The notes: generated by a model from the sequence alone, not told the origin. Counted from the first letter of the stretch, positions 10,271-19,812 are shown. The stretch: 64,000 nt of DNA from Leptospira bourretii (GCF_004770145.1 NZ_RQFW01000005.1:434001-498000), one strand, 5' to 3'. Translations and numbers: made by a program.

Positions 10271-11246
10271 AATACTGAGGGTCTTGTTCCAAAAGCAATT
10301 TAGCGGCTCTTTCCAAAGCAAGGGCCAATTGCCCTTCTATTTTTCCTTTTCGTTTTGCAGATTGGATTTCAGATAAAAAACTACGAAGGCCTTCTCTTGC
10401 TTGAGATTCATTTCCAGAAACAGAGGCAAGTTTTACTTTTTTCCATGCTTCCGTGATCGGAGCACCAGGTCTTACTGTTGTTCCAATTTGAGGAACACCC
10501 GCATCGGTTCCGAGAGAGGAACTAACAGACACCACTCCCGCACTGGCACCGACTGCCTCTTTTCCCGTCTCCCCCCGATGGTAACTGGCTGTGTCCCAAA
10601 TCCGAGAAAAAGGATCGGACTTCATTTGGTCAGCATAAAGACGTTCTTTATATGAGGAAGAGGAATGGAGGATTTCTTTTTGGATAAGGGATTTGTCTGT
10701 TGCACTTAGGCTTTGGAAACAATCCGCAAGGACTCCCCGTCGGATGCTGTCCTTTGTGAGAACACCTCGTTCGGCAAGAAAGAGGAAAGATGCCGATTTT
10801 GGAGGTTTGTTTTCCTGACAAAGTTTTTGGGTTTCTGTAAATACCGCAAAAACTTCTCCATCATAAGAATGAGCCTTTAAATCTGATAAATTCCCTGATT
10901 TTTCTGCAGAAATCCGTAACATATTTTTATAAAGGCTATCGTTTGGATTTTTTTCTAGAGCCTTTCTAAAAGCAGTGTAACTCTCGGCATAATTGCCTCT
11001 GTGGTATTCAAGTAATCCCCAAGTGTAACATAAATACCCGTCGTCGGTATCGCGAGTCCGGCAAACGTATCTTAGTCGGGACATAGCCTCTTCTTTCGAC
11101 TCCGAGGAATCCCAAACATCAAGAATTACCTCTTCTAAGAAAATCAGAGTTTCCAAACTGTACGGATCCCGGGTTGGGTTCTTCTGAGGATCTGAGGAAC
11201 AAAACCCAAGGGAAAGAGCAAAAATCAGGACAACGAAAGCACGCAT
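10239..11246 (-). CDS. TPR-type lipoprotein, unknown function
   Basis: A 335-aa protein. MRAFVVLIFALSLGFC followed by SSD is a lipoprotein signal with Cys16 as the acylated residue. Residues 75-115 contain a TPR-like helical pair (YLCYTWGLLEYHRGNYAESY followed by TAFRKALEKNPND). A Ser/Gly/Val-rich low-complexity stretch lies near 230-260, then a second helical region (AWKKVKLASVSGNESQAREG). It is probably anchored in the envelope. Its 3' end runs 32 nt into the end of convergent pdxJ. No specific function can be inferred. Confidence 0.82.
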   Translation of the reverse strand: MRAFVVLIFALSLGFCSSDPQKNPTRDPYSLETLIFLEEVILDVWDSSESKEEAMSRLRYVCRTRDTDDGYLCYTWGLLEYHRGNYAESYTAFRKALEKNPNDSLYKNMLRISAEKSGNLSDLKAHSYDGEVFAVFTETQKLCQENKPPKSASFLFLAERGVLTKDSIRRGVLADCFQSLSATDKSLIQKEILHSSSSYKERLYADQMKSDPFSRIWDTASYHRGETGKEAVGASAGVVSVSSSLGTDAGVPQIGTTVRPGAPITEAWKKVKLASVSGNESQAREGLRSFLSEIQSAKRKGKIEGQLALALERAAKLLLEQDPQYSKLRFLAKEF

Positions 11247-11358
11247 GGCACCGTCTATGATATAGGTGTGTCCTAGATTTGTCCCGATTTTTTTTGAGTT
11301 GCATGGACTGGAAAATCGGAAATTCTTAGGATAATCTATCCACTTTACGAGAGATCCC

Positions 11359-13197
11359 TTGAAACGAATTGTTTACCTACTTTCCTTTTTCGCCCTACTT
11401 AGTTTTGCCCTCCCGGTAGGATTTATTTCCTGCGAACCAGAAGCCAAAAAAGCTCCCAACCGAAAGACAGATTTTACTTACGGAGACTTTGAAACTGTGA
11501 TTCGTTCGGTAGACAAACTGTATATTGATAAACATATCAATGTCAACCGAGCCTTTACTGACGCAGCCAGTTTTTCAGCACTAAGTTTGCCACACCCACT
11601 TTATATTTATCCGGAAAGTTATTTCAAACAACGCGAAAAATATGATGATAAAGAAGATCTTTGGCCAGGAACAACGTTCAAACTTTCTCCTTCAGATGCA
11701 TTTGTCATTTTTGATCCTGACTATGATCAGGTTGAAAAAATTCAAAAAGAAAAACGGAAAAAAAACGAAAACAGAAAACTTTCTGACGCGGAATTGAAAA
11801 AACTCATAGAAAAGGAAAAACTGAAAAAATCTGTTATTTCTGCAAGTTGGGAAGAAATCAATTTTTCTAAGAAAGATTTTGATCGAGTGATCTCTTACAT
11901 TCAAGATAACCTAGAAAAATACAAAACTCCTGTATTAAAAGGATTAGTGGAATTAGATGGTGAACTAGAAGAAGAGGAAGAAGACAAAAAAGAATTCAGC
12001 ATGGAACAAGTGTTTGTTGCTGCTGCCAATGGATATTTAAATTCTCTTGATCCCCATTCCAATGTTTTTTTGGAAGAAGTTTGGGAAGAGTCCATGAAAA
12101 AAATCAGCGATGGTTCTTTTGAAGGTATTGGAGCCATTCTTTCTGGTGGAGGAAGCAGAGAAGTAATCGTAGAAAACCCATTGGAAGGAAGCCCCGCTTT
12201 AAAAGCAGGGATTCGAAGTGGAGATAGCATCGTAGCTGTTGATGGTAAACTAATCAAAAATTTATCACTTGATAAAGTGGTCAAAAAAATCAAAGGACCA
12301 AAGGCAACAAAAGTTGTTCTTACCATTTCCAGAAAAGGAAATACAGGAAAAATTGATATAGAAGTGGTGCGAGATAAAATTACGATTAAAAACGTAACTT
12401 ACCATCTAGTAAAAGAAAATCCGCAAATTGCATATATCAAACTCACCGGATTTGTAAAACCCGGTCCAGGTGAAGCACCGGTAGATACACAAATTGCCGA
12501 AGCTTTGTCAGAAATGGAAAAAACGGCAAAAGAAAATGGAAAACCTCTAAAAGCTTTGATTTTGGATCTAAGAGGAAACTCAGGCGGGTTTTTGAATTTA
12601 GCCATTGATATCGCTGATATGTTCATTGAAAAAGGTTTGATCGTTTCAACAAGAACTCCTTCAGGAAGAGATAAAGAAGAAATGGCAAGAAATAAGGATA
12701 TCACCAAACTTCCATTAGCAATCCTTATCAATTCAAAGTCGGCATCTGCTTCTGAAATTGTGGCTAGCGCAATCCAACATCATGGAAGAGGAATTTTACT
12801 TGGAGAGAGAACATTTGGTAAAGCCACAGTTCAAACACTTGAGCACCTTGATAGTAACCCAGCCTATTTACTAAAAATCACCAATGCCAGATACTATTCC
12901 CCTTCTGGTAAAACGATCCAAGTGGTAGGTGTCTCTCCTGATATCGAAGTTTCGGAAGAACAAGACGGAACATTTCCATTCCGATACAGAGAAGAAGATA
13001 TGTGGAACCACTTGCCTTTAATCCCACATGAAGGTGTTGTTAAATCTAGATTCAATTTAAACGGCATCAAAGATTATGTGAAAAAAAATGGAAAAGCTGA
13101 TACATATCTAAAAGAACATGCAATTGATGCCATCAAACCAGACTATATGTTGATCAGAAGTTTGGATTACATTGAAGGAATGTTAAATACAAAATAA
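11359..13197 (+). CDS. S41-family C-terminal processing protease (CtpA-like), lipoprotein
   Basis: A 612-aa periplasmic serine protease. The N-terminus [14 protein letters not shown] ... VGFISC looks like a lipoprotein signal ending at Cys25. A charged, coiled N-terminal region (Lys/Glu-rich at about 125-160) precedes a PDZ domain at about 255-335 ([20 protein letters not shown]). The S41 core has [11 protein letters not shown], the catalytic Ser segment [16 protein letters not shown], and the general-base Lys in [10 protein letters not shown]. Such proteases trim the C-termini of envelope proteins. The length exceeds typical CtpA (about 400-450 aa) because of the N-terminal and C-terminal extensions. 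Confidence 0.94.
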   Translation: MKRIVYLLSFFALLSFALPVGFISCEPEAKKAPNRKTDFTYGDFETVIRSVDKLYIDKHINVNRAFTDAASFSALSLPHPLYIYPESYFKQREKYDDKEDLWPGTTFKLSPSDAFVIFDPDYDQVEKIQKEKRKKNENRKLSDAELKKLIEKEKLKKSVISASWEEINFSKKDFDRVISYIQDNLEKYKTPVLKGLVELDGELEEEEEDKKEFSMEQVFVAAANGYLNSLDPHSNVFLEEVWEESMKKISDGSFEGIGAILSGGGSREVIVENPLEGSPALKAGIRSGDSIVAVDGKLIKNLSLDKVVKKIKGPKATKVVLTISRKGNTGKIDIEVVRDKITIKNVTYHLVKENPQIAYIKLTGFVKPGPGEAPVDTQIAEALSEMEKTAKENGKPLKALILDLRGNSGGFLNLAIDIADMFIEKGLIVSTRTPSGRDKEEMARNKDITKLPLAILINSKSASASEIVASAIQHHGRGILLGERTFGKATVQTLEHLDSNPAYLLKITNARYYSPSGKTIQVVGVSPDIEVSEEQDGTFPFRYREEDMWNHLPLIPHEGVVKSRFNLNGIKDYVKKNGKADTYLKEHAIDAIKPDYMLIRSLDYIEGMLNTK

Positions 13198-13248
13198 TCC
13201 GAATCCCAAAAGGTTAGGATAGGAATTTACAATACAATTGGAAACCAT

Positions 13249-14850
13249 GTGACACGAATTAAATCAGATTTTTTGATCATTGGAAGCGGGGTGAGTGGTT
13301 TATTTACTGCGCTAAAACTTGCTCCGCTTGGATCTGTAGTGGTTGTTACCAAAAAGGCAGACTACGAATCTAACACCAATTATGCGCAAGGGGGAATTGC
13401 CTCCGTTTTTGATGACAAGGATAAGTTTGAAGAACATATCAAAGATACCTTAGAATCGGGCGCTGGCCTCTGTGACTTAGAAGCGGTGCGAGTCCTTGTT
13501 GAAGAAGGACCCACGCGGGTTCGGGAACTTCTAGACCTGGGAGTTCCTTTTACCAGAAACCAAACGGGGGAACTCGATCTTGCCCGCGAGGGTGGTCATA
13601 GTAAAAACAGAATCATTCACTCTTTGGATAGGACAGGTAGTGCCGTAGAACAGTCATTACTTGACCATGTTCATGCTAACAAAAACATCCAAATTTTAGA
13701 AAACCATGCCTGCGTGGATCTTATCACCAAACACCATTTAAAGGATAAAGAAAATCTTCCTCTTAGATGTTATGGTGCTTATATAGTCGATACAGAAACA
13801 GGTGAGGTATTTCCAGTCCTCGCTAAAAAAACGATTTTAGCTACGGGTGGTGCCGGTCAGGTATACTTACACACAACCAATCCAAATATTGCAACTGGTG
13901 ACGGAGTGGCGAGTGCCTACCGAGCAGGGGCCATTGTCAAAAACATGGAATTTTATCAGTTCCATCCCACTTCCCTTTTCCATGAACAAGGAAATAGTTT
14001 TTTAATTTCAGAAGCAGTTCGTGGCCATGGTGGCATCTTACGAGAGATAGGTGGTAGGCCCTTCATGAAAGACTATCATGATATGGGGGAACTCGCGCCA
14101 AGAGATATCGTAGCTCGTGCCATCGATGATACGATGAAAAAACGAGGAGAACCTCACGTCCTTCTCGATATCACACATAGACCAGCAAACGACATCATCA
14201 ACCACTTCCCGTCAATTTATGAACGTTGTAAAAAACTAGGGATCGATATCACAACGGATCCTATCCCTGTGGTACCCGCCGCTCATTATATGTGTGGTGG
14301 TGTGGCAACCGATCTTCTCGGACGAACCAATATTGCAGACCTATATGCTTGCGGAGAAACTACTTGCACAGGAGTTCATGGGGGAAACCGATTGGCATCA
14401 AATAGTTTGTTAGAATGCCTTGTTTTTTCGCATCGAATTGCGGGAGATATCCAATCGCAAGGAAAACTGAGTTATTCAGCCGAAACAGATCTTATACCTG
14501 ATTGGAACAAAGAAGGAACTACCAATACAGAAGAATGGGTTCTCATCTCACATGATTTGATTGAAATCAAAACCATTATGAGTAATTACGTGGGGATTGT
14601 GCGTTCAGATATGCGACTCGAAAGAGCACTCCGTCGTTTGAAACTCATTTCCGAAGAAGTAAAGGACTATTACAACAGGACCACTGTCTCTCTTGGGTTA
14701 CTTGAACTAAGAAACTTAGTGAAAGTCGCTGAACTCATTGTTCGTTCAGCACTATTAAGGAAAGAAAGTCGTGGACTTCATTTTAGTACGGACTATCCTG
14801 AAGATAGAACTCCTTCGAGACAAGATACCATTCTTTCACACAAACTTTAA
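13249..14850 (+). CDS. nadB: L-aspartate oxidase NadB
   Basis: A 533-aa flavoprotein of the succinate dehydrogenase/fumarate reductase family, oxidising L-aspartate to iminoaspartate in NAD synthesis. It has the FAD-binding [15 protein letters not shown] at the N-terminus, [46 protein letters not shown], the substrate-loop QFHPTSLF, and [10 protein letters not shown] followed by [20 protein letters not shown]. The start is GTG; an ATG 2 nt upstream is out of frame. nadA and nadC are not adjacent. Repeat copy A follows the gene. Confidence 0.97.
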   Translation: MTRIKSDFLIIGSGVSGLFTALKLAPLGSVVVVTKKADYESNTNYAQGGIASVFDDKDKFEEHIKDTLESGAGLCDLEAVRVLVEEGPTRVRELLDLGVPFTRNQTGELDLAREGGHSKNRIIHSLDRTGSAVEQSLLDHVHANKNIQILENHACVDLITKHHLKDKENLPLRCYGAYIVDTETGEVFPVLAKKTILATGGAGQVYLHTTNPNIATGDGVASAYRAGAIVKNMEFYQFHPTSLFHEQGNSFLISEAVRGHGGILREIGGRPFMKDYHDMGELAPRDIVARAIDDTMKKRGEPHVLLDITHRPANDIINHFPSIYERCKKLGIDITTDPIPVVPAAHYMCGGVATDLLGRTNIADLYACGETTCTGVHGGNRLASNSLLECLVFSHRIAGDIQSQGKLSYSAETDLIPDWNKEGTTNTEEWVLISHDLIEIKTIMSNYVGIVRSDMRLERALRRLKLISEEVKDYYNRTTVSLGLLELRNLVKVAELIVRSALLRKESRGLHFSTDYPEDRTPSRQDTILSHKL

Positions 14851-14868
14851 ACAACAAATAAAGGTTAC

Positions 14869-14975
14869 GCGCCAGGGACCCTAGCGGAAATCCTTTCTCG
14901 TCAGAGAAAGATTGAAGCGGAGGGCCCGGTCCTTTTGCATTTCGAATATTTGATTAAAGAAAATGTTGGAGGCGC
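14869..14975 (+). repeat. Dispersed structured repeat, copy A
   Basis: Begins GCGCC and ends GGCGC (inverted termini). The interior shows AGGGACCCTAGCGGAAATC and GATTGAAGCGGAGGGCCC, which pair, capping a perfect 7-bp hairpin CTTTCTC-GTCA-GAGAAAG at 14893-14910. It lies between the 3' ends of nadB and a small minus-strand gene. It belongs to a six-copy family in this window (see findings). Confidence 0.8.
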
Positions 14976-15039
14976 CCACCTAACTTTAAATGTATGAAAT
15001 CAAAAACTCACGAAACAAAGAAGCGCCACCAAACAAAAA

Positions 15040-15255
15040 TTATCCTCTAAATCCAAGAATGGTATAAACGATACCCAAAATGATGGGTAGGATCGAATAA
15101 CTAAACACATGGATGAAGTATCCGCGTTTTTCGCCCCATTTTTGTTTCATTGGCTCCAACTTCCAAAAAAAACCCGGTTTGTAAATGCGGAGGATATAAG
15201 TGGTGGTTCCGTAGAGGATAAAAAATACGCCGAGTCCTACTGTGATTAGGTTCAT
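15040..15255 (-). CDS. Small two-helix membrane protein (Imm17-like)
   Basis: A 71-aa protein read from the ATG at 15255, which has an AAGGAG ribosome site 6 nt upstream. The open frame extends further but no better start exists. Two membrane segments (LITVGLGVFFILYGTTTYIL and the C-terminal FSYSILPIILGIVYTILG) flank a short basic loop with KQKWGEKRGYFIH. This layout resembles small Imm17-type membrane proteins, but the match is weak and no toxin partner is nearby. Treat the function as unknown. Confidence 0.65.
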   Translation of the reverse strand: MNLITVGLGVFFILYGTTTYILRIYKPGFFWKLEPMKQKWGEKRGYFIHVFSYSILPIILGIVYTILGFRG

Positions 15256-15387
15256 AAGTCTCCTTGATAATCTCAAACTTATGCGAGAATACGAACTTTC
15301 CAAGAAAAAAAAACGGTAAAAGTCGAATTGGCTATCGGAATGGGAAAGGTCGTGATAGAGGGAAACCATTGGGTGGCGGGTTCAGTT

Positions 15388-15412
15388 CCCCACCCTAATC
15401 AGGGCGGGGATA
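15388..15412. repeat. GC-rich stem-loop upstream of the recombinase gene
   Basis: CCCCACCCT-AATC-AGGGCGGGG forms a 9-bp stem with a single A/C mismatch inside a locally GC-rich strip (about 15370-15432) unlike the flanking AT-rich DNA. It lies inside the open frame upstream of the chosen recombinase start, which argues that this part is not coding. Confidence 0.45.
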
Positions 15413-15543
15413 CTAAATTCGCGCCCACTCCACCGCAAAAAATATACGAAACTCCAATAAAAACTTACCAAAATTACAATTTTCAAGAACCAAAAAGAAA
15501 AGAATTCACCTATTCAACTTACCAATACAAGGTTAGGTGCCAA

Positions 15544-16674
15544 ATGATCAAACTTCGTTATTCCTCCCAAGACAATCGATTCCATTTACGATTTGGATTT
15601 TCGACAACTCTTTTCTCCATTGCAAAATCGATTCCCAATGCTCTTTACCAATACCCTACCAAGTCTTGGTCTTATCCCAATGATCCGAGAGTCATAAAAC
15701 AATTATTAAATGCCTTTGAACCATACGACATTCGGATCTCACCAAAAGAAATTCCCAAAAGATGCGGAATTTTAGAAGATTTTCTAAAAGCAACCAGAGA
15801 CAGAAATTTCACCTTCTGTACTACCAAAACATACTTCTCTCACTTATTTCGATTACTGGTGTTTACAGAAAAACTTCCATCTAACATAAAAATGATGGAT
15901 TTAGAAAATTATTTGGATTATTTAATCATTGAACGTGGAGCCAAAGCCTCTAGTGTTCGTTCTGCAAGACAAGCTTTTATCTTTTATTTTCGAGAGGTGA
16001 GAAAGCAGTTTACTCATTTAAAATTTCCAAAAATGAAAGTGGAATCTAAACTTCCTGAAGTTTTGTCGGCAGAAGAAACAAGGGCCATCTTCGATGCACT
16101 TCCCAACATAAAACATAAAATGTTACTACTCATTAGTTATTCCTCTGGATTACGGGTGAGCGAAGTGATTCATTTGAAAATAACGGATATAGATCTAAAA
16201 AGAAATATGGTCCGAGTGAACCAAGGCAAAGGCAAAAAAGATAGATATACTGTTCTTGCTACAACACTCATTGAAGAATTAAAAGAATATCTGAAAACAA
16301 GAGAATACAATTTACTCTTAAAACAAAGTTATAACGAAGTCAAAGCAAATCCTTGGTTATTTCCTGGAATGAAAAATAGACCACTTAATATTCGTACGGC
16401 GGAAAGCATTTTCACAAATGCTGCTCAAAAGGCAAAAATCAAAAAGAAAGTCAGCTTCCATAGTTTGCGGCATGCTTTTGCGACTCATCTTTTAGAATTG
16501 GGAACCGATTTACGAATGATCCAAACATTACTCGGACACACAAGTGTCCGAACCACACAAATTTACACCAAAGTCGCAAGAAGCCGGTTAGAAAATATCG
16601 CAAGTCCTTTGGACAGAATTCCCGCTATCACTGAAAAAAACAAATACAACTCAGACAAACAGAATGAGTATTAA
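15544..16674 (+). CDS. Tyrosine recombinase (XerC/D-like)
   Basis: A 376-aa site-specific recombinase. An N-terminal SAM-like core-binding domain lies at about 85-170 (FSHLFRLLVFTEKLP ... LENYLDYLIIERGAKASSVRS), then the catalytic domain with Arg in SYSSGLRVSEVIHLKI, Lys in GKGKKDRY, HSLRHAFATHLLE, LLGHTSVRTTQ and nucleophile Tyr in IYTKVA. All R-K-H-R-H-Y residues are visible. The open frame extends 216 nt upstream, but that part covers a GC-rich repeat strip, so the ATG at 15544 is preferred. The first 80 residues are longer than in XerC/D. It is either a resident Xer-type enzyme or the remnant recombinase of a mobile element. Confidence 0.9.
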   Translation: MIKLRYSSQDNRFHLRFGFSTTLFSIAKSIPNALYQYPTKSWSYPNDPRVIKQLLNAFEPYDIRISPKEIPKRCGILEDFLKATRDRNFTFCTTKTYFSHLFRLLVFTEKLPSNIKMMDLENYLDYLIIERGAKASSVRSARQAFIFYFREVRKQFTHLKFPKMKVESKLPEVLSAEETRAIFDALPNIKHKMLLLISYSSGLRVSEVIHLKITDIDLKRNMVRVNQGKGKKDRYTVLATTLIEELKEYLKTREYNLLLKQSYNEVKANPWLFPGMKNRPLNIRTAESIFTNAAQKAKIKKKVSFHSLRHAFATHLLELGTDLRMIQTLLGHTSVRTTQIYTKVARSRLENIASPLDRIPAITEKNKYNSDKQNEY

Positions 16675-16760
16675 ATAATTGGAGCAAAAATCCAAACAAT
16701 AAGCAACACCACCGTTAAACCAACGACACTCTCTAACAATCGCTTGACGAAATCAAACAT
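16671..16760 (-). CDS. Possible 29-aa single-TM peptide
   Basis: An ORF reading MFDFVKRLLESVVGLTVVLL and ending IVWIFAPII: an amphipathic basic start followed by one hydrophobic helix. It overlaps the stop of the convergent recombinase gene by 4 nt. There is no clear ribosome site. The composition is typical of small membrane peptides, but chance cannot be excluded. Confidence 0.35.
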   Translation of the reverse strand: MFDFVKRLLESVVGLTVVLLIVWIFAPII

Positions 16761-16810
16761 CTACGAAAAATACAACGTTATCTTCCTAAATAGACCAGCA
16801 GTGCATCACA

Positions 16811-17704
16811 ATGAAACAAAAACTTTTCATCCCTTTGTTTAGTCTCTTTTTATGTTCTACGCAAATATTTGCCCAACTCAAACCCGAACTTGAAAACGAA
16901 TGGATCCAATCCAAAAGTTTAGGACCAATCATCGACAAGTCTTCCATTCGCTGGAACTTTCTCGCCGAAGTCAAAGTAGACAATCTAGAAAGTATCCAAG
17001 GTTATGAAGTAAAGTGGCCGGAAAAAACTAAATACATCTCCGAATCCGAAAAAATCAATTTAGGCACCATATCTTTGTTCAGCGAACCTCTGACCGAAAA
17101 AGAATATCGTTGGATTTACGAATTAGGAAACACAAGCCTCTTCTTTACTTTTGAAATCATAAACACAAAAGGTGAAAAAAAACATCTAAATGTTCCCATC
17201 AACTTTTCAGAAAAAACCAAAGAATCACTCCGTCTATTTATGGAAAAAAATCTAAACGTAAAAAAGGAACCCATCAAAACAGCTTTTTTACGAAACTTAG
17301 ATGGTAGACGATGGTATGTTGGAAATTCGGGAGAAAACGAAGAACAGGTGTTAATTGAAATGATTCCAGAAGGAACTCAAATCGAAACATGGACAGAAAT
17401 TTATCGTTTAAATCTTCTGAAAACCATTGGCAGCTCCAACCGAACTGCTTTTATGAATGCAGTCAAAGAAAGTTTATCTGAAAACTGTCCCAGTTTGATT
17501 TTTAACACGATTTTAGAAACTAACAATGAAATTATCTATGAATGGTCACATAACGGATGCAACGGTTGGCCTGCATCCACAGAAATCACTCGTATGATCA
17601 CGGGCCCATCAAACTCCACGATGTTTACATTCGCTTATAAAAAAGGAAGTCTTCCAATCAGTTTACGTGAAATTTACCTCACCATCTTGGAAAAAGAAAA
17701 ATAA
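16811..17704 (+). CDS. Secreted hypothetical protein
   Basis: A 297-aa protein with a cleavable signal peptide (MKQKLFIPLFSLFLCSTQIF, cleavage after the following Ala). The remainder is hydrophilic with alternating beta-type patterns and two well separated Cys residues near the C-terminal third (ENCPSL and HNGCNGW). I do not recognise the family. It is probably periplasmic. It stands alone between the recombinase region and a DUF805 gene. Confidence 0.72.
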   Translation: MKQKLFIPLFSLFLCSTQIFAQLKPELENEWIQSKSLGPIIDKSSIRWNFLAEVKVDNLESIQGYEVKWPEKTKYISESEKINLGTISLFSEPLTEKEYRWIYELGNTSLFFTFEIINTKGEKKHLNVPINFSEKTKESLRLFMEKNLNVKKEPIKTAFLRNLDGRRWYVGNSGENEEQVLIEMIPEGTQIETWTEIYRLNLLKTIGSSNRTAFMNAVKESLSENCPSLIFNTILETNNEIIYEWSHNGCNGWPASTEITRMITGPSNSTMFTFAYKKGSLPISLREIYLTILEKEK

Positions 17705-17749
17705 ATTTGTGCGTCCCCAATTTGATTTACTATTCAAATCTTATTGAAA

Positions 17750-17824
17750 CAGGGTCGGGCCACTCCGGGGTTCGCTGACGCTTCCGTCACCTACCATCTA
17801 ACGATGGCAGGTGACCAAGCCCTG
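17750..17824. repeat. Structured GC-rich intergenic element
   Basis: Inverted arms TCACCTaCCAT (17787-17797) and ATGGcAGGTGA (17804-17814) form an almost perfect hairpin. Outer CAGGG (17750-17754) can pair within CCCTG near 17820-17824. It lies between convergent genes and is far more GC-rich than its neighbours. It may be a distant relative of the dispersed repeat or a bidirectional terminator, although no T-run follows. Confidence 0.5.
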
Positions 17825-17866
17825 CGTCTCCCTAACGCGGAGAATTGACAAGACCAAACGAAAACT

Positions 17867-18166
17867 CTAATTTTTTCCTTTTTGTGCCCAAAAGTAAATT
17901 AGCACTAAAACTCCAATTCCTGTTAGACCAATCAATTGCCACCAACCGCTCATTCCCACATCATGAAGGCGGCGTGAACCCACACTCAAACTTGGCAACA
18001 ACACAGCTAAAGAAAAGATTCCACCAATGATGGGAAGAATCATGTTGAGAACTGCACTTATGATGATACAGAAAACAACCCACCACCAAAATTCTGGCCT
18101 TTTGGCATTGCCGCTAAAATCAGCATATTTTTGAAAACATACCTTAATCGCATCTTGGAATGACAT
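17867..18166 (-). CDS. DUF805 membrane protein
   Basis: A 99-aa integral membrane protein. CFQKYADFSGNAKRPEFWWW is the conserved DUF805 opening (Cys, KYADFSGxAxRxEFW), followed by two strongly hydrophobic segments, SVGSRRLHDVGMSGWW between helices (the RRLHDxGxSGWW motif) and a final helix ending YFWAQKG. Function is unknown. The complete motif set makes the family assignment firm. Confidence 0.9.
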   Translation of the reverse strand: MSFQDAIKVCFQKYADFSGNAKRPEFWWWVVFCIIISAVLNMILPIIGGIFSLAVLLPSLSVGSRRLHDVGMSGWWQLIGLTGIGVLVLIYFWAQKGKN

Positions 18167-18270
18167 ATCGTTTTACCTTCCAGTGAATCACTTATTTTGT
18201 TTCGTTACAAACGACGCATATTAGAAATTAATTATTTATAATGTAAAGTAAAAAAATAGGCTTTATATCC

Positions 18271-18653
18271 ATGTTACATATAGGAATTCTTATTTTCTCT
18301 GAAGTGGAAGTAATGGACTTTCCGGACCCTTCGAAGTATTTTCTATCGCAGAAACTAACGATCACAAAAAATCATGTAATGTATTTCTAGTTGCAGAAAA
18401 CCTTTCGTCCGTTAAAGCAAGAAACGGATTGATGGTTTTACCTAACTTTGACTACGCAAATTGTCCACTGATGGATATTTTCATCGTCCCTGGAGGATAC
18501 GGCGCCGAAGCGTATGAAATCAAAAATCAAACAACTCTTAGTTGGATCAAAGCAAAATACTTAGAAGTTAAGCATTTAGCTTCCATTTGTACGGGTGCTT
18601 TTCTATTAGCAGAAATAGGATTTTTAGATGGATTAGATGTGACAACTCATTGA
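18271..18653 (+). pseudogene. DJ-1/PfpI-family protein, frameshifted and truncated
   Basis: From the ATG at 18271 the frame reads MLHIGILIFSEVEVMDF, the N-terminus of a DJ-1/PfpI (GATase-1-like) domain. At 18321-18323 one base is missing, and the homologous continuation GPFEVFSIAETNDH is found in the +2 frame. It proceeds through IFIVPGGYGAEA and SICTGAFLLAEIGFLDG, including the nucleophile-elbow Cys. A stop at 18651 follows VTTH, where intact relatives continue with Trp. Coding-like fragments with more stops run to about 18720. It is a clear decayed gene. Confidence 0.78.
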
Positions 18654-18926
18654 ATGGGAAGTAGTCACTCGAACAGCAAAACGGATGGAATACGATTGGA
18701 TTCCAGAATGAGATAGGTTGTAAGAAAATTCGTTCGACGAGTTACGGTATAACCCGATGTCTTTTCACCAATTCATCTTTTATAAAATTTCATTTATGTT
18801 CCTTTCGTGGCAAATGTTTGCACAAAGATACTTAGTATCTTGTCCGATGAAATCTATTGCCAAAATAGACCATAAAAATAATAGTGCTCCTGATTTCATT
18901 TCCCCAAAAAATGAGAAGGAGAGATC

Positions 18927-19394
18927 TTGAATCGAATACTTAAAGAAGAATTATTTTTTTCTACTATGATGACAATTGGAATGGTAACGGTTATGTTATC
19001 ATATAACATCATTTTAATTTTTGGGTTTCATACCAATACGTTACTAATGATTGTTAAACAGTTTATTCCGATTTTTTTAATAGCCTTTGCCGTAGAGCAA
19101 TTAGTGGTAAGTCACAATGTAAAGAAATTACATAAGATTTTAGTCTCTCCAAGTGATCCCAAGTTTAAACATATATTAATCATGGTTTTACTTATGGTTA
19201 CATCAATGTGTTTACTCATGACACTCATCACAACCCTGATCAATATAGGAACAGAAAATCATTTTCTCAAACATTACGTCAGTTCAGTCGTAAAAAATTA
19301 TCCAGTAGCACTTCTTGCGCAGCTAATCGTTGTCGGCCCCATTGTCCGCTCTATCCATTTAAAACTATTTAGCAAATCAAAACTTGTTTCTTAA
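18927..19394 (+). CDS. DUF2798-type membrane protein, two repeats
   Basis: A 155-aa protein starting at TTG with GGAGAG just upstream. It has four hydrophobic segments arranged as two DUF2798-like halves: each has a first helix ending in a stretch such as TMMTIGMVTVMLSYNIILIF or LIMVLLMVTSMCLLMTLITT, and a second ending in a Pro-containing segment (AVEQLVVSHNVKKL; VVGPIVRSIHLKLF). Function is unknown. Confidence 0.8.
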   Translation: MNRILKEELFFSTMMTIGMVTVMLSYNIILIFGFHTNTLLMIVKQFIPIFLIAFAVEQLVVSHNVKKLHKILVSPSDPKFKHILIMVLLMVTSMCLLMTLITTLINIGTENHFLKHYVSSVVKNYPVALLAQLIVVGPIVRSIHLKLFSKSKLVS

Positions 19395-19438
19395 GTTACT
19401 CTTTATTTGTACCAATTTCCCCAACTGAATTCGATCTC

Positions 19439-19548
19439 TATCTTAAAAATGGCATGGGTGCTGCACAGCACCCATGAATGGGTGCGAGCGGGAGCTCTGG
19501 CCATGGAGGGCCAGGCGAACGCAAGGCGCCCATGCCATTTTTAAGATA
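19439..19548. repeat. 110-bp nested inverted-repeat element
   Basis: The 20-nt arms TATCTTAAAAATGGCATGGG (19439-19458) and its exact complement (19529-19548) enclose further palindromes: GGGTGCTGCACAGCACCC, overlapping GCACCCATGAATGGGTGC, and CTGGCC/GGCCAG around 19496-19515. The element can extrude as a branched cruciform or fold as RNA. No ORF inside it looks real. It lies downstream of the minus-strand tRNA cluster. Confidence 0.85.
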
Positions 19549-19574
19549 GTATATTCGCTGAAGGGGAAATTTAC

Positions 19575-19595
19575 GTGGGTGGATGACGGGATTCG
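19575..19595 (-). other. Stray duplicate of the tRNA-His 3' end
   Basis: The 19-nt string GGGTGGATGACGGGATTCG (19576-19594) is identical to 19812-19830, the 3' end of the tRNA-His gene through the start of its T-loop. After it the match stops. A partial tRNA 3' copy about 235 bp from an intact tRNA is a typical trace of tRNA-targeted integration or of unequal recombination. Confidence 0.75.
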
Positions 19596-19687
19596 CCTTC
19601 CACGGTTCTCCCATCCAGGTCGAACTCGTTCCAGGCCGTCTTTTTCGAGCCCTCGCGCGTCCTTGCGCTCGGTCGTTCTCGCTTAAC

Positions 19688-19719
19688 GCCAATTAGGCAA
19701 GGTGTCTTGCCAAATTGGC
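19688..19719. repeat. Long stem-loop between inverted repeat and tRNAs
   Basis: GCCAATTAGGCAAG-GTGT-CTTGCCAAATTGGC forms a 14-bp stem with one mismatch and a 4-nt loop. No T-run follows on either strand, so it is not a standard intrinsic terminator. It is one of several strong hairpins in the 400-bp strip after the tRNA cluster. Confidence 0.6.
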
Positions 19720-19789
19720 TACTCGAACTCTATCGCAAAATCGTTCGAATCCCAATCTTTTGGTTTCTATATTAATTTGTTTGGAGTTT

Positions 19790-19806
19790 GAATCGCCGAA
19801 GGCGAT
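19790..19806 (-). terminator. Hairpin after the tRNA cluster (possible terminator or processing site)
   Basis: On the minus strand AATCGCC-TTC-GGCGATT lies just after tRNA-His. It is a stable 7-bp stem with a UUCG-like loop but lacks a clear U-tract, so termination is uncertain; 3' processing is the alternative. Confidence 0.4.
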
Positions 19807-19812
19807 TTAATG

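Noticed and set aside
15328..15543. Upstream 72-codon extension of the recombinase
   Set aside because: It spans a GC-rich palindromic strip, and the residues there do not resemble the family; ATG at 15544 is a better start.
19640..19685. Resemblance of a short GC-rich string to plasmid-origin DNA
   Set aside because: Only about a dozen bases agree, and nothing else of a plasmid origin is present.
19438..19692. ORFs on both strands inside the inverted-repeat strip
   Set aside because: They follow palindromic DNA; composition is not coding-like and reflects the repeat.
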